Assembly (NCBI RefSeq): GCF_029338395.1
Contig: NZ_CP119809.1
Coordinates: 3,162,001-3,226,000 of the forward strand
Length of the DNA: 64,000 bases
Direction: 5' to 3'
Source: Halorussus caseinilyticus
GTDB lineage: Archaea; Halobacteriota; Halobacteria; Halobacteriales; Haladaptataceae
Shown here: positions 36,590 to 43,695 of the stretch, one piece after another
Numbering within the stretch: the first letter of the stretch is position 1
Layout: the number at the start of each line of letters is the position of its first letter
Program-made: the position numbers and the translations under genes
Notes under the pieces: generated by a model
Told to the model about the DNA's origin: nothing
What the model saw: the letters and a program-made list of their open reading frames with translations, nothing else
Databases searched by the model: none

Positions 36590-37263
36590 TGGGGACGGTT
36601 CTCTCGTGGAGCGGCGGCAAGGACGCCGCGTACGCGCTCTGGAAGATGCGCGAGTCAGACAGTTCCGTCCGCGAACTCCTCACGACCGTCTCGGCCGACA
36701 CCGACCGCGCCAGCATGCACGGCGTCCGCCGGGGTCTCTACGAGCGACAGGCCGACGCAATCGGTCTCCCGATTCGGTTCGTGGAACTCCCCGGAGACGC
36801 CTCGAACGACGAGTACGAGGCAGTCATGGCCGACGCGATGGCCGACTACGCGCGCCGCGGCGTCGAGCGAGTCGCCTTCGCCGACCTCTACCTCGAAGAC
36901 GTGCGGGCCTACCGCGAGAGTCGCCTCGCGGACGCCGAAATCGAGGGCCACTGGCCCGTCTGGGGTCGAGACACCGAAACGGTCGCCCGAGAGTTCGCCG
37001 ACGCGTTCGCGGCCACCGTGGTCGCAGTGGACGACGACGCGCTCGACGCCTCGTTCGCCGGTCGCCGGTTCGACGCCGATTTCCTCGCGGACCGCCCGGA
37101 GAACGTGGACCCCTGCGGCGAGAACGGGGAGTTCCACACCTTCGTCCACGACGGCCCGATTTTCGACCGGCCGGTCCCGGTCGAACTCGGCGAGCGAGTC
37201 ACGAAGGAAGTCGGCCACGGCGACGCGACGATTCACTACCGCGACCTGCTCGCGGCAGAGTGA
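36589..37263 (+). CDS. Dph6-like ATP-PPase (diphthine-ammonia ligase family)
   Basis: 224 residues. The PP-loop LSWSGGKDAAYALWKM is at residues 5-20, and the family motif CGENGEFHTFVHDGPIF is at about 186-202. Dph6 adds the amide to diphthine on elongation factor 2; bacterial-type relatives without that target also exist, so the substrate is uncertain. Convergent with the next gene with a 6-nt gap. Confidence 0.85.
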   Translation: MGTVLSWSGGKDAAYALWKMRESDSSVRELLTTVSADTDRASMHGVRRGLYERQADAIGLPIRFVELPGDASNDEYEAVMADAMADYARRGVERVAFADLYLEDVRAYRESRLADAEIEGHWPVWGRDTETVAREFADAFAATVVAVDDDALDASFAGRRFDADFLADRPENVDPCGENGEFHTFVHDGPIFDRPVPVELGERVTKEVGHGDATIHYRDLLAAE

Positions 37264-37269
37264 CCGACT

Positions 37270-37539
37270 TCAGGACTCCATCTTCTCGACTATCCGCTCG
37301 GCCTCGTCTCTGGCTTCCTCGTCGTCTGTCCCGGCGGGAATCAGCACGCTCTCGACTCGCCAGTCGTCGCTGTCTTTCAGCTTTCCGGTCCGGACTTCGG
37401 CACCCTCCGCAACGTCGCTGGCGGCGTTCTCGGCCCAGTCCGGCGTCCGGATGGTGTCGAAGTCGTCCGGGTCGCGGAACCGGACGTGAACGTAGTCGTC
37501 GGTCTCTTCCACGATTTCGCCCTCGGGCGTCTCGGACAT
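37270..37539 (-). CDS. Small acidic haloarchaeal protein
   Basis: 89 residues from MSETPEGEIVEETDDYVHVR. One compact alpha/beta domain (VHVRFRDPDDFDTIRTPDWA, DDWRVESVLIPAGT) and a final charged helix. No Cys, no signal, no membrane segment. Conserved-looking but not recognised. It lies 43 nt downstream of the nucleotidyltransferase gene in the same direction. Confidence 0.65.
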   Translation of the reverse strand: MSETPEGEIVEETDDYVHVRFRDPDDFDTIRTPDWAENAASDVAEGAEVRTGKLKDSDDWRVESVLIPAGTDDEEARDEAERIVEKMES

Positions 37540-37582
37540 GGCGGCGGGCGTACGTCGCCCACCGCAAAAGTTCGACCGGCCG

Positions 37583-38599
37583 TCAGAACCGTCCTCGCTC
37601 GCGCAGTTCCGCGACGACTTCCCGCACGCGCTGGGCCTCGTCTTTCGGCGCGACCAACACTCGGTCGTCGTAGGCCGCGACGACCAGTCCATCGACGCCG
37701 ACGGCGCTGACGTGGGTCTCGCCGTCGCTCGCCACGACGTTGTTCTCGGCGTCGATAGTGAGAGCGTCCCCGAGAGTCGCGTTCCCGTTCTCGTCGGGTT
37801 CGACCACGCGCTCCACGGCGTCCCACGCGCCCACGTCGTCCCACTCGAAGTCGGCGGGCACGACGTAGGCGTCGTCGGTGCGCTCCATCACCGCGTAGTC
37901 GATGCTGACCGACTCTACCTCTCGGAATCCGCGCTCGGGACGCCCTTCGTCCAGCGCCGCGACGAGTGACCCGAGCGGCGAGTCGCGGGCCTCTCGGAGC
38001 AACGCCTCGGGCGTCCACGCGAACAGTCCGGCGTTCCAGTAGAAACCGTCCGCCACGAACTGCTCGGCGGTCTCGGCGTCGGGCTTCTCTCGGAACTGCT
38101 CGATTTCGGCCCACTCGTCGTCCGAATCGCCGGGTTCGACGTAGCCGTAGCCAGTCGCCGGTCGAGTCGGTTCGACGCCGAACGCGACCAGCCCCCCCGT
38201 TTCGACTGCGGCGCGGGCCGCGGTCCTCGCGGCCGACTCGAACCCGCCCGCGACGAGGTGGTCGCTCGGCAGGCAGAGCAGGACGCACTCGCCGACCTGT
38301 TCGCGCACGCGGTGGGCGGCGTACACCAGCGCCGGACCGGTGTCCTTGGCCGCGGGTTCCACGAGGACGCCCGCTTCCGGAGTCTGTTCGCGTACTCGGT
38401 CGGCGTGGGCCGCCGCAGTCGAGACGTAGATTTCGTCGGCGAATCCGACGCGCGAGACCGTCCGAGCGAGCAACGAGTCCCCGCCGCCGAGCGAGAGGAA
38501 CTGTTTCGGTCGGTCGGACCTGCTGGCCGGGTAGAGTCGGGTTCCGGTCCCACCGGCCATCACGAGGGCGACGAGCTGTCGGTCGAATACCCCTGCCAT
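37583..38599 (-). CDS. Mannose-1-phosphate guanylyltransferase-like enzyme
   Basis: 338 residues. Nucleotidyltransferase signature VMAGGTGTRLYPASRSDRPK at 13-32, then LCLPSDHLV, REKPD, FYWNAGLFAW and ADFEWDDVGAWDA. This is the set seen in GDP-mannose pyrophosphorylases (ManC/type II core). It would supply GDP-mannose for glycans, such as N-glycosylation of the surface proteins encoded here. Flanked by small same-strand genes at both ends. Confidence 0.9.
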   Translation of the reverse strand: MAGVFDRQLVALVMAGGTGTRLYPASRSDRPKQFLSLGGGDSLLARTVSRVGFADEIYVSTAAAHADRVREQTPEAGVLVEPAAKDTGPALVYAAHRVREQVGECVLLCLPSDHLVAGGFESAARTAARAAVETGGLVAFGVEPTRPATGYGYVEPGDSDDEWAEIEQFREKPDAETAEQFVADGFYWNAGLFAWTPEALLREARDSPLGSLVAALDEGRPERGFREVESVSIDYAVMERTDDAYVVPADFEWDDVGAWDAVERVVEPDENGNATLGDALTIDAENNVVASDGETHVSAVGVDGLVVAAYDDRVLVAPKDEAQRVREVVAELRERGRF

Positions 38600-38600
38600 C

Positions 38601-38879
38601 TTACCACGTCTCGATGCGGCCGTCGCGCACGTCTCGGACGCATCCCTCGCAGTCGGGGTGGTCGGGGTCGAAGCAGGCGGGCCGGGCCTCCCTGTCGAGT
38701 TCGACGGCCCGGCGCTCGGCGTACCGGCGACAGACGATTTTGGCCTTCCCCTCGTCGTCTTGGGGCAGGTCGGCCAAGGCGGACCGGCGCGCGCTGGCGT
38801 AGGCCCGCTTCGCGTCGGCGTACTGCCGCCCGGCGGACCGAATCTTCGAGCGGAGGAAGCTTTCGAGGCGGTCGTCCAT
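38601..38879 (-). CDS. Small haloarchaeal protein with C-terminal Cys motif
   Basis: 92 residues. A basic helical half (LRSKIRSAGRQYADAKRAYA) and a CRRYAERRAVELDREARPAC... segment with PDHPDCEGCVRDVRDGRIETW, suggesting a metal site. It ends 1 nt before the nucleotidyltransferase start, so they are co-transcribed. Fits a haloarchaeal DUF family (DUF7091, from memory); function unknown. Confidence 0.65.
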   Translation of the reverse strand: MDDRLESFLRSKIRSAGRQYADAKRAYASARRSALADLPQDDEGKAKIVCRRYAERRAVELDREARPACFDPDHPDCEGCVRDVRDGRIETW

Positions 38880-38923
38880 TTGACCGGGTGTTGGAGTCCG
38901 GGGAAGATAGGTTTGTTCGTGGG

Positions 38924-39178
38924 CTACGGTCGGTACTTCCGGTAGGCGAGGGCCGAGAGTCCGAGGACGAGGAGTCCGGCGACTGCCAGCGCGCCGCCGA
39001 GGGTCCGCTGGCCGCGGAACGCGACGAGCATGACGCCGAGCGCGAGGGCGAACAGGCCGACCTGCACCGACACCGCGAGGAGGACGAACGCCCGCAACGT
39101 CTCGGGCGCGCCGCTCCGGAGACCCGTCCGGAGGTCCCGGTCGGCCTCCTCGTCCTCGGGCGACAGCGGACCGAACAT
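38924..39178 (-). CDS. Small two-helix membrane protein
   Basis: 84 residues. An acidic N-terminus (FGPLSPEDEEADRDLRTGL) precedes two transmembrane helices, FVLLAVSVQVGLFALALGVM and LGGALAVAGLLVLGLSALA. Function unknown; typical of haloarchaeal genomes. Confidence 0.65.
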   Translation of the reverse strand: MFGPLSPEDEEADRDLRTGLRSGAPETLRAFVLLAVSVQVGLFALALGVMLVAFRGQRTLGGALAVAGLLVLGLSALAYRKYRP

Positions 39179-39281
39179 CGTCTACACTACCGCGGGCGGC
39201 GACAACAGTCGTGTGGCCGGGGGTGCAAACTGCGCCAAACGGCACACTTAACACCGACAGGGCCGACGCTCCGTCAATCGC

Positions 39282-39944
39282 ATGCTCTCGAGTATCGACC
39301 TCCACACCTATCTCCTGTTCGTCACGGCGGCGATGGCGCTGGTCCTGACGCCCGGCCCGGACACCGTGTTCGTCCTCACGCAGGGCGTTTCGGCGGGCAA
39401 ACGCGGTGGTCTCGCCTCCGCGTTCGGGGTCAGCACGGGCGTCCTCGTCCACACGAGCGCGGCCGCGCTCGGACTCGCCGCGCTCTTGCGCGCGTCCGCG
39501 CTCGCGTACGCGACGGTCAAGTATGCGGGGGCGGCCTACCTGCTCTACCTCGGCGCGAAGACGCTCTGGCGCGGCGATGACTTCGAACTCTCGGACGGCA
39601 CTGGCAGTGTCGCGGCACCCGACTCGGACCTCCGGAGCAGTTACCTCCGGGGCGTGACCGTCAACGTCCTCAACCCGAAGGTCGCGCTGTTCTTCCTCGC
39701 GTTCCTGCCGCAGTTCGTCGGCGCGGGCGCTGGCGGCGGTGCTGGCACGCCGACCGCGGAGATGCTGGCGCTCGGCGGGACCTACGCCGTGCTGACCGCG
39801 TGCTATCTCGGGACGGTCGGCCTGCTCTCGGGCGGCGTCCGGACCGCGTTCCGAACTCGCCCGCGCCTCGCCGACGGTCTGCGGTGGGTCTCGGGGTCGG
39901 TTCTGGTGGGTCTCGGCGCGGCGCTGGCGCTCGAATCTCGCTGA
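39282..39944 (+). CDS. LysE/RhtB-family amino-acid exporter
   Basis: 220 residues, six predicted transmembrane helices. The family signature LTPGPDTVFVLTQGVSAGKR at about residues 21-40 and TVNVLNPKVALFFLAFLPQF in the third loop region are intact. It probably exports amino acids or homoserine lactone-like compounds; substrate unknown. Confidence 0.9.
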   Translation: MLSSIDLHTYLLFVTAAMALVLTPGPDTVFVLTQGVSAGKRGGLASAFGVSTGVLVHTSAAALGLAALLRASALAYATVKYAGAAYLLYLGAKTLWRGDDFELSDGTGSVAAPDSDLRSSYLRGVTVNVLNPKVALFFLAFLPQFVGAGAGGGAGTPTAEMLALGGTYAVLTACYLGTVGLLSGGVRTAFRTRPRLADGLRWVSGSVLVGLGAALALESR

Positions 39945-40005
39945 GCGCGAACGGGCGGGAGAGTCGCTTTCGACCGCTCTTTCACTTTCACTCTGGTTGC
40001 GTAGC

Positions 40006-40013
40006 TTTTTATA
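40006..40013 (+). promoter_or_regulatory. Promoter of the rpa3 transcript
   Basis: TTTTTATA centred about 26 nt before the ATG of the 13-codon micro-ORF at 40036, and about 64 nt before rpa3 itself. The spacing implies a transcript beginning at the micro-ORF ATG. Confidence 0.55.
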
Positions 40014-40035
40014 GGGTAGCGCACTAACCCGTCGC

Positions 40036-40077
40036 ATGTCTCCCGGAGAAAACGACGCGGAGACTGATACACCATGA
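40036..40077 (+). CDS. Leaderless 13-residue micro-ORF coupled to rpa3
   Basis: Reads MSPGENDAETDTP and its stop overlaps the rpa3 ATG (ATGA at 40074-40077). Given the promoter position, ribosomes would start on this leaderless frame and re-initiate on rpa3. It contains CTCCCGGAG but no clear ribosome-binding site next to the rpa3 ATG. Probably a translation device. Confidence 0.45.
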   Translation: MSPGENDAETDTP

Positions 40078-41009
40078 GCGATGTGCGCCAGCACGCCGAA
40101 GAGATACGCGAACAGTTCTCCGAACACTTGGACCTGACAGCCGAGGAAATCGAGGACCGCCTCGACAACCTCGTCAACGAGTACCGGGTTCCCCTCGAAG
40201 AGGCCCGCCGGAGCGTCGTCAGCCACTACCTCGACGAAGCGGGACTCGAACGCGACGACATCCGGAGCGGCGGCGGTGGCTCCGAGCAAGTGAACGTCGA
40301 AGACGTGAACGAAGACGAGCAGTGGCTTAGCCTCACCGCCAAAGTCGTGGACCTCTGGGACCCCCGGAGCGACGCCGTGGGTCAGGTCGGTCTGCTCGGC
40401 GACGAGACGGGCACCATCAAGTTCACCAAGTGGGCCGACTCCGACCTCCAAGAGTTGGAGGAAGGGAAGGTCTACCACCTCGGAAACCTCGTCTCCGACG
40501 AGTATCAGGGCGACTACTCGGTGAAACTCAACCGCACGACCACCATCGAGGAGTCCGACGAGGACATCGAAGTCGGCGACGACACCGCCGAGGTCGAAGG
40601 CGCGCTGGTGGACATCCAGAGCGGGTCGGGTCTCATCAAACGCTGTCCGGAGGAGGACTGCACCCGCGTCCTCCAGAACGGCCGGTGTTCCGAACACGGC
40701 GAGGTCGAAGGCGAGTTCGATCTCCGAATCAAGGGCGTCGTGGACGACGGGACCGAAGTCCATCAAGTCATCTTCGACAAGGAAGCGACCGAGGAACTGA
40801 CCGGCATCGGCCTGCAGGAAGCACAGGACATGGCGATGGACGCGCTGGACACTACCGTCGTCGCCGAAGAGATGCGCGAGGAGACCCTCGGTCTGTACTA
40901 CCGCGTCGCCGGACCGACGATGGGCCGGTACCTCCTCGTGGACGAGATGGAGGAACTCGACGGGCCGACGAACACCGAGGACGTGCTTATCAAAGCGAGG
41001 TCGATGTGA
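40074..41009 (+). CDS. rpa3: Replication factor A / RPA-like single-stranded DNA-binding protein (RPA3)
   Basis: 311 residues. N-terminal helical region, an OB fold at about 85-165 (WLSLTAKVVDLWDPRSDAVG, IKFTKWADSDLQELEEGKVY), a second OB region, and a zinc site (RCPEEDCTRVLQNGRCSEHG). Binds single-stranded DNA in replication and repair. In Haloferax, RPA3 requires its partner protein encoded next door, and the same pair is seen here. Confidence 0.92.
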   Translation: MSDVRQHAEEIREQFSEHLDLTAEEIEDRLDNLVNEYRVPLEEARRSVVSHYLDEAGLERDDIRSGGGGSEQVNVEDVNEDEQWLSLTAKVVDLWDPRSDAVGQVGLLGDETGTIKFTKWADSDLQELEEGKVYHLGNLVSDEYQGDYSVKLNRTTTIEESDEDIEVGDDTAEVEGALVDIQSGSGLIKRCPEEDCTRVLQNGRCSEHGEVEGEFDLRIKGVVDDGTEVHQVIFDKEATEELTGIGLQEAQDMAMDALDTTVVAEEMREETLGLYYRVAGPTMGRYLLVDEMEELDGPTNTEDVLIKARSM

Positions 41010-41010
41010 G

Positions 41011-41685
41011 ATGAGCGAGACACCTACCCGAGAGGTCGCCCGCCGCGTGTTCGCTGGCGAGTTCAACGACGCGACCCACACGTTCAAAGAATCGGACGAG
41101 GAACGAGCGCCGGTGTACGTCCTGCTCCCGACCGGCGAGCGCGCGAACCGCGTCTTCATCGTCGGTACGCTGACCGAGACCGAAGACGTGGGCGAGGACA
41201 GCGAGTACTGGCAGGGCCGGGTCGTGGACCCGAACGGCGACCCGTTCTTCGTCTACGCCGGTCAGTACCAACCCGAGGCCGCGAGCATGCTCCGGGAACT
41301 CGAACCGCCCGAGTACGTCGCCATCACCGGCAAGCCCCGGACCTACGAGACCGACGACGGCACGACCAACGTCTCGGTGCGCCCCGAGTCAATCACGAAG
41401 GTCGGTCCCGACACCCGCGACCGGTGGGTGGTCGAGACGGCAGAGCGGACGCTCGACCGAATCGAGGCGTTCGACGGTGGAGAGATGTCGGAGACATCTC
41501 ACGAAGGCGGCACCGCCGCCGGAGTCAACGAGTACGCCCGGATGGCCCAAGAGCAGTACGACCTGCCGCTGGACCGCTACCACACGCTGGTCGTCTCGGC
41601 GCTCGAAAGCCTCCAAGACGAGGGGAGCGATACCGACGGCGGCGACGACGCCGACGCCGAAGCGGAACCCGAACCGCAGGCGTAG
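41011..41685 (+). CDS. rpap3: RPA-associated protein (RPAP3)
   Basis: 224 residues, COG3390-type. One OB fold (VARRVFAGEFNDATHTFKES, NRVFIVGTLTETEDVG, WQGRVVDPNGDPFFVYAGQY, YVAITGKPRTYETDDG) plus a helical C-terminus and an acidic tail. Forms the specific complex with RPA3; its ATG lies 1 nt after the rpa3 stop. Confidence 0.9.
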   Translation: MSETPTREVARRVFAGEFNDATHTFKESDEERAPVYVLLPTGERANRVFIVGTLTETEDVGEDSEYWQGRVVDPNGDPFFVYAGQYQPEAASMLRELEPPEYVAITGKPRTYETDDGTTNVSVRPESITKVGPDTRDRWVVETAERTLDRIEAFDGGEMSETSHEGGTAAGVNEYARMAQEQYDLPLDRYHTLVVSALESLQDEGSDTDGGDDADAEAEPEPQA

Positions 41686-41784
41686 GCGGCGACGACGCGC
41701 GGGCGAATCGACACGCGACCGACTTTCGGGGGTGATTGGGGGACGGGGAACGACCGAATACGCGCGAGAATCGGAGTACGAGTA

Positions 41785-41840
41785 GCCCAGCGACCACGCT
41801 TCGAAACGCGTCGGGTGGGACCAGCACCCGAACGCTGGGC
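41785..41840 (+). other. Three-way-junction-like inverted repeats
   Basis: GCCCAGCG (41785-41792) pairs with CGCTGGGC (41833-41840). Between them are ACGC/GCGT and CGGGTG/CACCCG hairpins. CGAGTAGCCCA occurs on both sides (about 41779-41789 and 41853-41863). This is a candidate structured RNA or terminator in the 178-bp gap after rpap3. Confidence 0.35.
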
Positions 41841-41863
41841 GTACCCACAGTTCGAGTAGCCCA

Positions 41864-42100
41864 ATGGCTACGGATACGCCACGTTTACAAGAAAGTACCG
41901 GGTCCGTCACCGGACCGCACGACGGTAGGGACAGCGACGGCGAACTCGACCACCGCTACTGGCGGTGCGAGCGGTGCGGTCTCGAAACCACCGACTCGCG
42001 CCTCCGCGAGGGGTGTTTCCGGTGCGGCGGGGGAGCGGTCGGCGGCGGCCGAACGGCCGCCGCCGGTCGGTCGCCGGACGCCGGAGGGTCGGATGCCTGA
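41864..42100 (+). CDS. Small zinc-ribbon protein
   Basis: 78 residues. YWRCERCGLETTDSRLREGC and FRCGGG give C-x2-C-x16-C-x2-C, a zinc ribbon. A disordered acidic start and Gly/Ala tail flank it. Its end overlaps the next gene by 8 nt. Role unknown; haloarchaeal zinc microproteins often influence regulation or biofilm. Confidence 0.7.
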   Translation: MATDTPRLQESTGSVTGPHDGRDSDGELDHRYWRCERCGLETTDSRLREGCFRCGGGAVGGGRTAAAGRSPDAGGSDA

Positions 42101-42440
42101 CGAACGCGAGTCGCCGAGCGCCGGATGGCGCGAGGTGTACCGCGAGATGGAAGCCGCCACGAACGCCGAGGACGCTACCCGGCCCTGTCCCGACTGCGGT
42201 CGGACGTGCAGGAACGTTCTCCGGGACGTGTACGAGTGTCCGGACCACGGCGTGTTCCGTGCGTCCGGCGCGAGAAGCGACGCTTCTCGCGCCGGAGGGA
42301 GCGAGCGAGACGGTGGCGAGAGCGGCAGGTCGGACGCCGAGGAGGGCGGCAGGTCGAACGCAGAGGAGGGCGGCGGGTCGAACGCAGAAGAGGACGACGA
42401 CAGAGAGCGTCGAACGCGAGGGTCTGCCGGGCGCGCGTGA
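42093..42440 (+). CDS. Zinc-finger protein with palindrome and repeats in frame
   Basis: 115 residues. Residues 1-60 carry CPDCGRTCRNVLRDVYECPD and HGVFRASG, a C-x2-C...C-x2-H zinc site. The rest is low complexity: SGARSDASRAGG is encoded by a 15-bp perfect inverted repeat, then GGRSDAEE, GGRSNAEE and GGGSNAEE repeats. Translationally coupled to the preceding zinc ribbon. Function unknown. Confidence 0.7.
   Translation: MPDERESPSAGWREVYREMEAATNAEDATRPCPDCGRTCRNVLRDVYECPDHGVFRASGARSDASRAGGSERDGGESGRSDAEEGGRSNAEEGGGSNAEEDDDRERRTRGSAGRA
42264..42296 (+). repeat. 15-bp perfect inverted repeat inside a coding region
   Basis: TCCGGCGCGAGAAGC, GAC loop, GCTTCTCGCGCCGGA. It lies in frame in the zinc-finger gene at 42093-42440. 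Confidence 0.85.
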
Positions 42441-42470
42441 GCGTCGTGCGCGCCGCGGCGCGCACGACGC
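42441..42470 (+). terminator. 30-bp perfect palindrome directly after a stop codon
   Basis: GCGTCGTGCGCGCCG followed by its exact reverse complement, starting at the base after the TGA of the zinc-finger gene. It could fold into a strong transcript-end hairpin. No long T run follows, so factor-independent termination is uncertain. Nothing else is visible in 42471-42557. Confidence 0.5.
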
Positions 42471-42557
42471 AAGAACGAAATCCCTTCGTCTAACGTGTAA
42501 ATAGAATTGCTTGAAAATCACATGGCTATCTAAGAGAAATAAAATCCGTTCCGGAGA

Positions 42558-42962
42558 CTACTCGCCCGCCTCTCCAGCGCCGACCACGAGCGTCGGCCGC
42601 GACCCCTCCAAGATGACCTGCTGAGTGACGCTCCCGAACAGCGCCTTCCCTGCGGGCGTTCGCTCGCGCGGCGCGAGACAGAGCAGGTCTGCGTCCAACT
42701 CGTCGGCGGTGTCGAGGATGGCTTGCGCGGCGTCCCCGCTCGACTCGGAGTATCCGACCTCGATGCCCTCGTCTTCGAGGTACTCGACGGCCCGGCGGAC
42801 CGCCGCGACCTGATGGACCGACGCGCCCTCGGGGTTGCCGTCGGCGAAGTCGTGGAACAGCGTCACCGACACGTCCCCGTTCCGCGGTAGGTCGGCGATG
42901 GCTTGTGCCTGTTCGAGCGCGCGGTCCTCGTCGGTGCCGATTGCGGCGAGTATCTGGTACAT
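42558..42962 (-). CDS. Universal stress protein (UspA family)
   Basis: 134 residues. ILAAIGTDEDRALEQAQAIA start and TPAGKALFGSVTQQVILEGS with SRPTLVVGAG end, containing the G-x2-G-x9-G-S/T ATP-binding pattern in slightly altered form. Alpha/beta fold, single domain. Likely an ATP-binding stress protein. Confidence 0.9.
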   Translation of the reverse strand: MYQILAAIGTDEDRALEQAQAIADLPRNGDVSVTLFHDFADGNPEGASVHQVAAVRRAVEYLEDEGIEVGYSESSGDAAQAILDTADELDADLLCLAPRERTPAGKALFGSVTQQVILEGSRPTLVVGAGEAGE

Positions 42963-43129
42963 GTCTCCGGATACGTCTCTCCGCCCGATAAGTCACCACT
43001 TCGACTCCCGCGCGCCAAAAACGACCGTAACGTTTTTCGGGTCGTCTCCGCCCGGTTTTCAGGTTCTGAGATTCGCTGTCCCGTTTGAAGGGATTGGCCG
43101 TCCCAGTATCACGTGTGAGGTGAAGACCG

Positions 43130-43660
43130 ATGTCCACTCGTGAACTCGAAGCGGAACTGTTCGGACGGCGCACCAACTTCCAGTACTCCGAGACGTGGGT
43201 CGGCTACGCGCTGTTCGGTCTCCGGGTCGTGATGGGCTGGACGCTGTTCTACGCCGGTATCACGAAGGTTCTCGACCCGAAGTGGTCCGCCGAGGGCTTC
43301 CTGCTCCACGCGATTCCGGAGGGCAACCCCTTCGGCGGCGTCTGGGCGACGATGGCGAACGAGTGGCTGTGGCTCATCGACCCGCTCAACCAGTGGGGTC
43401 TGACGCTGGTCGGCCTCGCACTGCTCGCTGGCGCGTTCGTCCGGTGGAGCGCGTTCTGGGGAGCGGTGATGATGCTGTTCTACTGGGCGGCGAGCCTCCC
43501 GCTCGAAAACGGTCTCGTCATCGACGACCACGTGGTCTACGCGATGCTGTTGTTCGGTCTCGGGGCGTTCGGCGCGGGCCGCATCCTCGGCCTCGACGAG
43601 TTCCTCGAAGACGCGGCGTTCGTGAAGAACAACCGATGGCTCCGGTACCTGATGGGCTGA
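43130..43660 (+). CDS. DoxX-family membrane protein
   Basis: 176 residues. Four transmembrane helices: LFGLRVVMGWTLFYAGITKV, GLTLVGLALLAGAFVRWSAF, GAVMMLFYWAASL and HVVYAMLLFGLGAFGAGRIL, the DoxX pattern. Could be part of a thiosulfate:quinone or other redox membrane protein; no partner subunit lies adjacent. Confidence 0.88.
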   Translation: MSTRELEAELFGRRTNFQYSETWVGYALFGLRVVMGWTLFYAGITKVLDPKWSAEGFLLHAIPEGNPFGGVWATMANEWLWLIDPLNQWGLTLVGLALLAGAFVRWSAFWGAVMMLFYWAASLPLENGLVIDDHVVYAMLLFGLGAFGAGRILGLDEFLEDAAFVKNNRWLRYLMG

Positions 43661-43695
43661 CGGGACTCGCCCCGTCGGACCCGCTCACCGGGGAC

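Noticed and set aside
41785-41863. tRNA-like gene, because of TTCGAGT near a stem
   Set aside because: T-stem and acceptor stems do not pair, and no anticodon arm of the right size can be drawn.
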